The position numbers and the translations under genes are program-made. This document shows, in pieces, positions 1-11,300 of a DNA stretch of 64,000 bases (positions are counted from its first letter, which is position 1; each line of letters begins with the position of its first letter). Origin of the DNA: Platycnemis pennipes (lineage: Eukaryota > Arthropoda > Insecta > Odonata > Platycnemididae); NCBI GenBank assembly GCA_933228895.1, contig OW121855.1:34176698-34240697 (forward strand), read 5' to 3'. The notes below the pieces were generated by a model. It had not been told where the DNA came from. It searched no databases and saw only the letters and a list, made by a program, of their open reading frames with translations.

Positions 1-3000
1 ATGCAATACATATTGCATAGCCGTATAGGATGCACATTGTACTAATGACGAGGATTAAGTTAATTGAACCTCAAGTGAAGCAATAAGCAAAGCGAAACAT
101 TTGTTCAATAGCGGTTAACACATTGAAAGAACTCGTCGAATGATGTGCTAATGTAGGAATATTTCTTTAATATTGGATTCCAACTTCTTGTTAACTTTGA
201 AAGTGTAAGAGATAGGTCAACACAGTCTTCAACATTGCAGAAAAAGAGATTACTTAATTATGACTGGATGCAAAGAAATTCATGCCAGGGATTTTCTGTG
301 CCAATTTATTATGCAAGTGATGAGCCTATACTTCAGCATTATGAACATTTGAATGTACATTAATTGCCTAAGATGAAGTAAATGATTAATCACACTTAGA
401 CCATTAGGTATAGAATTGTTTTCACTTACTTACAAATTTAATGTTTTTTGAATTCAATTATTTTGTTCATATAGAAAGTATAATAAACAAATTGGCTTTG
501 TTAATGATGTTATAAGCAGTAACTTACCCATTAATATTTATTTTTATTGAGGAAATGCTTGGTTCTAGTAGCAAAAAACTGTAAATTTGTACTTTAAGAA
601 GTTACGTTACATAAAATTTCAAAACCTTGCATGCTTTGGACCCAAATAGTTAAAAGGCCTACACTAGCTGAATCCAGAAATGCATGAATATGATGTCAAC
701 ATTAGGCATAAATCTTCCCGGAGAGTCCAAATTGTATAAGTCTGCATCAACTGAATGGAAATTCAAGTTGGGACTGCTCTGTGTATCAACAGAGTATAAA
801 TGCTTACTAATATGCACTAGATGATGGGTATGTGCTAGTTTCTTAAGAACAATTCTCACAAATGATGCATTGTTTGTATAGGTACATGTTAGCCCAACCA
901 GTCATGCCAAGCCATTCTATTGTCACAATAATGTTGTTTTCTTCACACTGGATTGATTAAATTGTTTTAGATGAGTAGAACTAAGAGGGTGGGTTAAGTA
1001 GGACTAAGGTTAAAAATAAATGAGGGCATGATGCTTGGTGAAAGAGTTGATACAACGACGTGTCATGTTGAAGTACAAGAAACCAAATTTTAATTCGATA
1101 TGGGATAGCTCTGGTGCCTTAATAGAACATTACTGCGACTACTGCCAACTGAGTTAGGGTAAATGACAGAGCACCCATACTGATATGATAACAAGTACTC
1201 GCACACATCACTGGTTAACCATCAATGTAAAGCCAATGGTATAGACTAATGGTATTTTCAATATTCTGGAAAGTGATATGCTTTGGGGAAGGAGGGCTAG
1301 TAGGTGATCAATCAATCCACGCAAATGATTTTATAAGTTGGATGGGTGAAAATCCTTAAGAAAAATGAAAGTTACAGGAATTTTGCTACATGTGCAGGTT
1401 TTCATGGATTGAAAAAGTTGAAAATATTTTGCACAGGAAGATAAAAAAGTGGTTGATGCTCTTAGGGTACATTACTATGTAGTAGAGTAAACAGTCAAAC
1501 TAATATTTCATGTAGAGTTACATGGATAAGGATATGATGTTATTACATCAACAAAATACAGATACATGCCAAATGATCAGAATACTCTGCTGCTTGAATT
1601 CATTCAAATTTGGGGCTTCATTATGATGTTGTCAAGAATATTATCGCAATTCCATCACATGAAATAAATACCGATTGTTATTTTTTCAAAGCTCTAACTT
1701 GTAATTTGCATTTTAGCACTGTAAATGTAATGCAAAACAATGATGATATCACACATCACTGTGCATGTATTGTAATGTACAGAAACATGAAATTCTGACA
1801 GCAAATAATATCCAGCAGGAGAAATAAATATAGTCATGGAGCACGAGATAATTTCTGAAATAAATTCCAGCTAAAACAATGCTTGAATGATGTAATATTT
1901 AATTGCAAGCAATGTTTACACTCGCTCCTACATACTGAAAATGAGGCATTATATAGGATTTGATACTTTACCCTTAGGGATTGATGAAGCATAATATCAA
2001 CCAATCAATTAGAATTTGCGACCCATGTGAGCAAATATAAATACTACAGTGAATTGAAACTGACAAAATTGTGTGAGTGAGAAACAGCAGTTCACAAAAA
2101 TTTACCAATCAAAGAATTTGGGAAATTTTGAGTGGGAAAAGTGAAATAAGACTAAAAGAGCTAAAAGTAACTCCTGCTCATGATACTCTGGGTTATGGGA
2201 TAGGGTGTGCCAAAAGCTCTATAGAAAAGAAATGTTGCAGTAACAGCAATAAATTATATATTTTCATTTTGTGTCATTGATCACTTTTGAAACAATTCAC
2301 ACACTGACAGAGGTAAAATTAGAGATAGTCAGCCAACATGCCCTACCTAATTTGAAATGAAAATATCCCCCCAGTTTTGACACTAAACAAGCCACACTAG
2401 TCACTTGCCACGGAAATATCGTATATGTATGTTGAACCCATCATGCGTCTAAAGTAGATTCCGATAGTATTTTAAATTAAAAAAAGAAGGCGTTGAGCGT
2501 ACAACTTAACAAAAATCTTGCACCTTACGACATATACTGATGGTAGGTTTTATGGATACAAGTAACACATAAAAACTAATACTTTCAAGGACACATATGA
2601 AGCAAACGCATTATTTCCAGCAAACGTAACACACAGTTGTGAAACATACACGTATGAAAACGCTATTTCCTTCGTCTATCCATTAATATCCTAGGTGAGA
2701 TTAATTTATACCTTTTATAAGGTACTCTTTCACTTAACACTCAAAAGGGCTCTTGAAAAACATTTATTAACACGTTATTACACGATGTAAACAACGCAAG
2801 TTCATGAAGTACTCAAACACTTCATTTATAAAAGCACAAACGAGACAAAACATCAAATATGAATTATTCTTTGGTACTCACTATCAGCTCCACATATGCT
2901 ATGATTGAAAGTCTAACTTTTCCTATCCTAACTAAAATGTAAGCCATGCCAAACCCGAAAACCCATGCCGAAATGAGATGAACCGTGACTCGAATTTAAG

Positions 3001-3133
3001 TTGTGAGATACAATATGTCACAAAATGGCAAGAGCAATGTGTCACAAAATAGTTACAAGGCCATTTGAGAAACATATATCATTAAAAAGTACACAATGTA
3101 AACAGCAAAACAAGAAGTCATCACATTACGATC
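1..3133. other. AT-rich stretch, no gene recognised
   Basis: I see no protein homology, splice-ordered exon set or repeat family in this 3.1 kb. The longest open frames (for example 66 codons on the minus strand at 659-859 and 67 codons on the plus strand at 2077-2280) have no recognisable motif and are what chance gives in such AT-rich DNA. It could be intergenic, intronic or UTR sequence of a gene lying outside the window. Confidence 0.5.
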
Positions 3134-3141
3134 ATTCTGAT
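3134..3141. repeat. hAT target-site duplication, left copy
   Basis: ATTCTGAT directly abuts the left inverted repeat and is repeated without mismatch at 5960-5967 after the right inverted repeat. Confidence 0.93.
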
Positions 3142-5959
3142 CAGTGGCGGATCTAGGTTTTGACCAAGGGGGGGGCTAACCGGGGGTCTGGGTAATTCCC
3201 CTCAGCCGAAGGGGGGTTCGCGGATTTTGGAAATTAGGGATTTTCAAGATTCAAAAACGGTGGTTTTAGGCTAATTCTTTGATAAAAAAGACACTACTAT
3301 GCACATTTAGTAGGTCGTTTTATTAGTAAAAGGTTTATGGTGGTCATTATGGGCCTAGATTGAAATACCGGTAATATTAATAATAAAAACTTATGATGAT
3401 GCTTTATCTACTTTTTAAACTATGACTTAATGATAAGAAACACAAATATAGACAATTCAATTTTATGATTAGATAAGTTCATTTGTTTTTATTACTAAAT
3501 TTTTACGTTAAACAACAGTCATGAAGTTAAAATAGGAAAAAACATTCAAAATGTAATTATAATTAATTTCAATTTGACTGCTTGTTGATCTTTGAACTAG
3601 AGATATTTAACAATAGAAGGGGTAATTTATAATGGGTGCTATAAAATAGTAAAAAAAATTACTTCCGATTGAATACAGCGGTTTAATTTAAAAAGTAATA
3701 ATGACATTCTTCGCCTAGCTGTGGAAGCTGCGTAATTAATCATTTTCCCAGTTCTCTACACTCATCCGTCTATTCTTAGCCTTGCTAAATATGCTGATTA
3801 TTTCGTCTACTGGTATCTCCCTTTCTTTTGACACGTTTGCGAGTGCCAGTCCATTTAATCGTACATCTCCCATAGTACTTCTCAAATAAGTCTTCAACCT
3901 AAAACCAAACATAAAACCCCTTTTACATGTTATAAATATGTAATTAGAAAAAGTACAAACATATTTTACATACATTATTAAAAAGTAGTACAAAAAAATC
4001 TTTGAAACAACAAACATAAGTGTTTGATAACATGACTGATTTAGAAAGGTTATAATACATAATTATAATTACCTTCTTAGCGTTGAAAATGAACGTTCCG
4101 CTGTTGCAGTTGCAACAGGGATCGTTCCCAAAACTTGAAGGAGAATACTGATCATTGGGAAAAAAGATATGTCCAATTCTTTGATTGTATCAAAGACTGT
4201 TTCAGGCGGATTGCATATGTTGCTCCATTTGTTTCTCCACATCTTGATTTCTCCCACCATCAAGGTGGTACTAATCTCTTCAGTAGAGGTTTTATGTTTT
4301 TCAGCAGCAGCTAGAATTTCCTGGTCGTGAATCTTGATAGGTTGGAGGGAATGAGACCTTCAATAGGAAAGACTCCACAGAAACCTCTGCTGAATCTTGC
4401 ATCTATCTCTGAAATAAAATGATCCAAAAGAGGCAGGAAGACTGATCTCCTAAAATATTCTTCAGGATTTTCTGCGGGAGCGTTGCTTCTGTTTCTTTGA
4501 CGCATGCATGTTCTCGGTGTTGAAATTTCAAACCCCAGCTCATCTGCAACTTGAAGGGAGTTTTCGTACAGACTTTTGAACTCAAGTTCGGCTTCGCGCC
4601 GAATATTTTTGAAGTTCTCCAAAATGTCAGTTACGTTAAGCAGACAAGATATCCTGCTTGGGGCTTTGCAACCGTTGACTTAGTCTTAAAGTTAAACCAA
4701 GGCAGTAGGCTGCAACTTCAAGGCCAACAACAAATTCGCTTTTTTTGATGGCGCAGGATAACATGTACGCTTCAGACGACACTTCTGGCGTTTTGTTGTC
4801 AATCAAATTTTCCAGTACTGTGACAACAGGAACAATAAACTCTTTAAAAGTGATGACGCTATCATGTCTCTTGACCCATCCTGTAAAGTGCCCTCAGTCT
4901 CTGTTTCTTTGATTCGGAGAAATTCATCTTTTCGAGAACATCGATAAGAGCATTTACTCGATGAGTGGAGGCCGATAGGAAGACAGAAACCGTTCCAACC
5001 GTTCCCATAACATTTCTTATTGCTAGGATTTCGCAACATTTGTGATGCACAAATTCAAGGAGTGACTGAAGCAATGAGTGTAAATTGCGAGTGGCTGTTG
5101 CTGCGATATTAGGGCTTGCACGTCGTGTAAATGTCCCGCCATATTTGATCCTCCGTCGTACCCTTGACCACATAGGTCACAAATATGACAAGCCAAGTTT
5201 TGACATCTCTTCGTCTATCGTTGATTTTATAGCCAAGCTCATTGTTGATTTGAGCTCAATGAAGCCAATAAATTCCTCCTTTACTATGGATTTGTTCATA
5301 TCAATGTATCGTAAATAGAATGTAAGTTGCTCCTTCCTACTAACATCGGTAGTCTCGTCACATATTATGAAGAAATATTTGGCTTTATTTTACATCTTCA
5401 ACAATTTTCTAACGTAAAAAATCACCAATGCATTCTATCACATCATTTTGGATGGTTTTGCTAATAAGTGTGTTGTTGCGTTTGTATGTCGAAAGATGTC
5501 ATTTTAAGTCTTCGTCGCCTGCATCTATTCTAAATGGCAAGAGACTTTGAAAACCCCCTGTTTTCCTTGAAGAGCCATTTCTTGGTCTTCTTCACTGCTC
5601 AAATTGCCATCATCTTGATGGCCCCTCATGGGGAGGTTGTTCTGGGCACAAAATAGTATTCTTTTTACTATGGGTTTCAATCGTTTTCCATTTTGCTCAA
5701 CTATGTTTGCTTTTTTTTCTATCGATCATTAGACCAACATGTTTGGTTGAAATTCCAGGAGCATATTTCATAGACTTTTTAAATGTAGAGCTTTCTCCAT
5801 TGTAACCAAATATAACTAATATAACTAAATACTTATAAAATATAACTAAATACTTTTTACAAAGTGGTAACCTCCAAAATTTCGATTTTATCTAGTGTAT
5901 GTTTCCACCCAATGGGGGGGGCTATAGCCCCCTTAGCCCCCCCCATAGATCCGCCACTG
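3142..5959 (-). mobile_element. Degenerate hAT-family DNA transposon
   Basis: The element begins and ends with a 14-bp perfect terminal inverted repeat (CAGTGGCGGATCTA). It is bracketed by an exact 8-bp target duplication (ATTCTGAT at 3134-3141 and 5960-5967). The CAG start and 8-bp duplication are the hAT signature. Both ends carry G-runs and C-runs just inside the repeat. Between them lies a broken minus-strand transposase. The 2.8-kb length fits a nearly full hAT copy of the ZMYM1-like type, but frameshifts and stops make it inactive. Confidence 0.93.
3738..5760 (-). pseudogene. hAT transposase pseudogene (DUF4371 plus C-terminal dimerisation domain)
   Basis: Read on the minus strand from high to low coordinates, the pieces appear in the family's order. 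First, near 5640-5700, a stretch like RILFCAQNNLPMRGHQDDG. Next, the DUF4371 segment with IDMNKSIVKEEFIGF near 5240-5320. Then GYDGGSNMAGHLHDVQAL near 5090-5160, in a different frame. Last is the hAT dimerisation region near 4069-4140 (TATAERSFSTLRR, the conserved family motif), ending near 3738 after an interruption that may be an old intron. At least one frameshift, near 5165, and several stops break the frame. This matches the ZMYM1-like transposase family; it is a dead copy. Confidence 0.85.
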
Positions 5960-5967
5960 ATTCTGAT
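5960..5967. repeat. hAT target-site duplication, right copy
   Basis: ATTCTGAT, identical to the left copy at 3134-3141. The perfect match suggests that the insertion is not very old, or that the flanks have drifted little. Confidence 0.93.
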
Positions 5968-7036
5968 ACGTATCTAGTACAAGCACAAAAACGTCAAAAA
6001 TTTAACAAGAATGGTTTCTTAGAGCACGCCATTATGTTATGGTCCCACTTATGTTATAAATCACCCAAAATTATCTTTTTCTCACCATACTCAAACGTTT
6101 TACACCACTCCCAAACTGAAATAAACTGTATCACACAGCTGATTTGGGTGATGATCTTGAGATGGCTAACCTAGGCTGTAACCGGCCAATAGCAGAATCG
6201 GCATAGGAATGTGCTCCCTGATTGGCGGAGCGTATCCTGTGAGCGGAAGTTTAACACGGATTGCGATGTGTTAAGAAAGAGAATTCGACGTCTCACTTTT
6301 TGTGAGAAACAGGCGACTCGCCCTGGTTACGGGACAGGTTACGAGAACCAGAATTGGGCCCCCTAGGGTTGTTTACCCATGATGATTATGATGATGATGA
6401 TGACCATTTTAATAAAAGTATTATATCAATGATTGGTAATGAAAGTGATCAGCGAATGAAATGCCTCCAAATCATTCGGTGATGATTCTACAATACTGAA
6501 CTACGCACGCATTGACGGTAAATTGGTTGTTGAATAATCTACCAACTATGTTGCAAGAGATACAGTAAATATTCTTAGAAAAATAACATTACGAGGACCA
6601 CATGGAAACACGAATAAATTATAGATGTCAGTACCTAGTGGAAGAGAGCTCTTGCGTATGTCCTTTCCACGAGACGATCACAGTGAGACGTTATGTATTT
6701 CAGAGTTCTCATCACCAAATCTCCGGCAATCGTACTGTCGATCAACCGGCCAATCGTGTTGGGTGCAAAGTCAATGATGACACGAGGAAAACGTGTTGTA
6801 ATCGTCTCCGAGCTCACTCATTGCCCAAACTTTCGGAGGAAGATTTTACTGGAGATTACTAACCGTCTTAACGAAGAGTTACTAATGCTGCTGAAAAAGG
6901 AGCTAATGTTGACTGAAATACGTAGCTTTGTGATCATTGCTTTGGGTTTAGCTACTTTCAGTGGAACATATATACTAAAATTCATCATTGCATTACCTCT
7001 TAGGAAAAGATTTAGAAACAGGAACTGTTGTCATTA

Positions 7037-7044
<8 letters not shown>

Positions 7045-7067
<23 letters not shown>

Positions 7068-7069
7068 TA
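7045..7069. repeat. (TA)n microsatellite
   Basis: About 12 uninterrupted AT dinucleotides directly follow a run of about 12 adenines. It is likely length-polymorphic. Confidence 0.9.
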
Positions 7070-7814
7070 GATACACACGTTATAGAATAATTTATTTTAA
7101 AAACACATATCAAGGTCACATCCTCAGCCTCAAGGTGCTAGGCCATTCTCACCTTGTACGTACCACAGAATGATATTTAGAATGCTTAGAATGAAGTACA
7201 GCGGAATTTCCAAGAGGACTTCTTTTCATAAGTATGAAATATCCCAGAAGACTTCCAAAAAGTCATGTCATCGTATCCATGCTAAATTTGAACTTTGGTG
7301 AGTTGTGTTGCAAAAATAATAAGTGTCCTCTACCGTATTACTAAAATATGAATGTAATTTTATTGTTGCCAGTGATCAAAGGCAATATTTTTCTTCGAAG
7401 ATTTGTTTTAAACTTTGGTGGGTGCCACAAATCATACAAGTTCATGGATTACACTTCAACAAAAATTGTTTTTCTGCTTCTTCTCTAACCATAGGTCTTT
7501 GTATTGGCATTTCTATTACACATCGGAGATATCCGTTAAGGGAAAGATTACCAGTTTAAGTATGCCGTCTATTGCTATTATTTACTAATGTGGAATTTTC
7601 CCGAGTGCACGAGTAAATATTTAGGCTAGTATTCCCTAACCGATGGTTGTGGAGCCTCAAAGTGGTATAAAAGCGTGCTGGTCGAATACTCACCCCAACC
7701 TTGACTTCTGCGAAAATTTGTCCGAAAACGTGCGCGTTGCTTACTGCATGAGTGCGCAAAGTTGTAAGAACTGGCTTTGAAGAGCTGAGTTGCAAGAACT
7801 CACATATCCTAAAT

Positions 7815-7850
7815 AGAGCAAATGGCCTCATCTATCGGTTGCCTTCTCCG
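7815..7850 (+). mobile_element. SINE-1 tail remnant
   Basis: A short stretch matches the 3' end of the SINE-1 family (compare 10051-10080 and 23993-24026: GCAAATGACCTCAGCTGTCG). The paralogous position downstream of copy B (31715-31760) carries a longer remnant, so this insertion probably predates the A/B duplication. Confidence 0.5.
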
Positions 7851-8022
7851 ACTATCACTACTTCTGCTATATCCACCTTAGCTGCCAAATATAGTTTTGC
7901 GCTTAATTCTTACGACTGGTGGTCGCAAGAATTAAGCGCAGTCCTTGCTGAAGACACCCCCTTCCTAAAACAGGAGAGCTGAAGGAAAATCATATAAATA
8001 ATTTGAAATTTTCATTCATTAC

Positions 8023-8028
8023 TTTATT
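8023..8028 (-). promoter_or_regulatory. Polyadenylation signal of copy A
   Basis: AATAAA on the minus strand, about 140 bases past the copy A stop codon. Copy B has the same hexamer about 110 bases past its stop in alignable sequence. Confidence 0.6.
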
Positions 8029-8167
8029 TTAGAGTATATTTGATTGGCACATTGTTTTATAGCTTAAACATGTGAATTTTTGGTATATTGAACAAGTTCT
8101 TAGTCATTGTTTTTGAAGTATTGAATTCTCAATAGGAATTCAAGTAATTAGTCTCTATTGCTTGATG

Positions 8168-8313
8168 CTAACTCTTCGATGGCTTGTTTGATGCTAACTC
8201 TGCGATGGCTTTTTTAAGAACTGCAGGTCTGTCCAATTTGCCTCCCTCAGTAAGAGGCAAGCTCTCCACGAAGGAAACTCCACCGTAAAGGTGCTTGTAG
8301 ACCTCCGCATTTT
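8168..8313 (-). CDS. Copy A exon 13 (motif A10, stop)
   Basis: Residues 544-591 plus TAG. YKHLYGGVSFVESLPLTEGG is followed by KLDRP, with catalytic Lys569. The last residues (NKPSKS) come from a 26-bp tandem duplication that shifts the frame away from the ending of B and C. Confidence 0.93.
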
Positions 8314-11300
8314 CTGTTTGGAAGACAAAGAAGATGAAATTATGCATTCGACCTCATACCTTACTTAACTGTCACCATTATCGGTTAAGCGCTCTAGAGC
8401 CTCAATACATAAAATTTTCGCGAAGTGGAAACGTTATACTTTTGGGAAGTGTAATTTCCACCCTCGCAGACTAAAAGGACGATGGTATCCTTAAAGTCAC
8501 TAGATTCAAAGGGCAAGCGTTTGGGGCTGACACGGTGAGGAAATGTTAATGCCCCACATGCCTCAGTAGGAGAAAAAATAGCTTCTCAGTTTAAGAGAGT
8601 TGTCTGACCGTAAAACAAGGAAATTCGGGAATGTTTTTCTCCAGCAGTCACATCTATGATAGTATAAAAAAGATAAGTGCTTTTCACAAATTGAAATATC
8701 CTTATGCCTAAGTTTCCCTTCCCATGATCCCTCATTTCTTTTTGTCACCATTTTCACTCTTACCTATCTAACATCCCCTACCGTACGCCCATTCAGTATC
8801 GCGCAATGTGAATATATTCAGCTAAAACTTCATAATTGGAATAAGTTCTTCTATCATGTTCCCTCTCCGCACACAGCACTGGCGTATCCCTCAAAACTTT
8901 GTCTTTCACTCGTAGGCACAATGTTGCACAAAGAGCACTCTTACCTATCTACTCCACACCTACCTAAGTGTGCCCCATGCCTCCACTACATACACCCAAC
9001 AATAATTAATGTTTTTAACTTCTCGTGTTTATTTCTATACTCTCGTGGTTAACGTCATTAGCTGCTCCTTAGCTCTAGGAGCAAAGAAGGATGTTTTGCA
9101 TCTAAGATACCTCGAAAGTGATACTTCCCAGGTCATGGGAATGTTGTAGAGATAATAAATAAGCTGACATTACCTGCTACTTGAGATTTAATTTCTTCTT
9201 CGGTTACTTTGCAACCGGGTTTCAAGACGACATATGCCTTGGCAATAGATGTTTTCTTTGGATCAGGAACACCGACAACTACAGCTGATACCACAGCAGG
9301 ATGTTTCAAAATGATCGCCTCGACCTCTGTTGGTGATACCTGTGAAAAACAGTTGATATTCCAATGCCATACATGTGCTGTGAACACACTAAATATTTAA
9401 AATTATTATATAGATGGTTTTTTCAGGAGTTTACGTCCTAGAGAGAATAAAAACTTTTAACTATTTGGCCGACGTTTCGGAAAATACATATACTTTTTCG
9501 TCCTTCAGGGCTTTAAGTACTTATGAGGTGAATTTGTTTACTTTATTAATTATTGTGATTGAAGTGATTGTTTATCCTCATTATTTCATTACTAGGATGG
9601 TGTACTGCAGCCTTCCATTCTGCCCTATTCAATGTGAATTCCCTCACACCCTAATATGTTTTCTCTTTCACGTCCTTCTTTATTTGCCCTATACTCGCCT
9701 TGGCCTTCCTCGCGGGACCTCCCCTTCAATTTTCCCTTTCTATTATATTTCGGGGATCGGGTTGGTGTGGTGGCTATAGTACTGGCCTCCCATCCCGAGG
9801 GCCCGGGTTCGATTCCCGGCAGTGGCGGATTTTTCAGTGGAAAACCGGTCCCCACGTGAGTGCCTAGTGGAGGGCATTTCGAGGGCATTTCAAGTACAGT
9901 ACTCCGTCCGTCGGATGGGACGTTAAGCCGTGGTCCCCTTGGCGCTTTTCGTTAAGAGTAGGCCAATGCCGACGCCGGGTTTCTCTCCACCCTTCCTCCG
10001 TTCCCTAAAAACTCCTACCATTACCCAATTACCCACCTATCCTATATGGCGCAAATGACCTCAGCTGTCGGTCGCCTCCCCTAAATAACCAACATATTAT
10101 ATTTCTTACTAATTCATTGTGCCTCAAGGTATGTCCAATCCATCTGGTTCTTCTTAGCTGTAGGGTTTTCCATATTGTCTTTTCTTCATCTGCTCTTTTG
10201 TACACTTCTTCGTTCCATAGATCTGTCCATTTGATCTTCAATATTCTCCTCCAGCACCATGTTTCGAAAACTTCAATCAAGTGAATTTTAGAAAATATAA
10301 TGTATTTTTTTAGAATAAAGGACGGAGAATAGAATAGAAGGCCTGCCATGATATTTATATATTAGTCACGACGTTAAAGTCACCAGAAGGTCAATTTTCT
10401 AGATGAATGTAGATGCTTATAATGATGAGGAAGATATTATCAATATCTTTGTGTAATTTTCGCTTGAAATAATATATCTATATTTAAATAGTACAAATTA
10501 AATTTGTATGCATGCTAGTTTGTTGTGAAGGAATTTGTTTAATTTATCTCTTACGAATTGGTGAGAGACGAAAGACTACCTTACTTCTACAATACTTCTT
10601 TCCCTTGTTTATTGTAAATTTGCATTCCATCCCGGCAATTAAGAAATTTGAAGGAAAAGCCTAAAACATTCATGAAATTCCTATCATTTTTCCATGGTGT
10701 TTTTTTTTGCATCTTCTGTTGGCCCATATACCCCAGGGATCCCAATAGGCTTTGCCTGTCATCAGGTTTCCCAGGGGCTGAAACAACTGAGGTTGACAAA
10801 CATCCATTTTATCTTACCCAGTGCCCGTGGTACTTGAAGGTGAATTTGTTACGGTCCACAACGTACAAGTAATCCTTTTCGTCGAAATATGCGATGTCTC
10901 CAATGTCATACCAGCCATTTTCATCCACATCGGTACAGGAATCCTTCGGTGGTATTCACCGAAATGGTTGAATGGTTTCAAGCCCCAGACCGAGAAAGAG
11001 AGTGGGAAAATGGTGAGTCAACGTTTGATTCATAATTTATTGTCTTTTTGGTGACTGAAATTTTAACTCATCGAATGAGAAGTTTGAACTATTGAATAGG
11101 ATCGTGCAAGAGGAATTCTTAAATTTATGCTGACTTCATAACCTGATTATGTCGATGAGCTAAATGACAACACTCATGCACCATTGAAAAAATAAGGTAT
11201 TATGTGATAGAAATAAAGTATTCATTACCTTGCTCTCCCGATCAGCTATATAGCCCTTCATCATGTATTTAGTCTTCACCAAAAGCTTTCCTTTCTTGTT

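Larger units (their letters stand above)
5968..8022. other. Intergenic stretch downstream of copy A, no gene recognised
   Basis: This stretch contains two CCAAT-type pentamers facing each other (about 6183-6190 and 6218-6224), a GAT-rich microsatellite near 6379-6402, a TA microsatellite near 7045-7069 and a SINE-1 tail near 7815-7850. Overlapping open frames on both strands at 6602-7037 have no recognised motif. I cannot assign a gene. Confidence 0.45.

Noticed and set aside
6602..7037. Overlapping 86- and 114-codon plus frames and a 60-codon minus frame
   Set aside because: No recognisable domain, no splice context, and different frames compete over the same bases.
9414..9779. 121-codon plus-strand open frame
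   Set aside because: It runs across intron sequence into SINE-1, antisense to the gene, with no motif; a chance frame.
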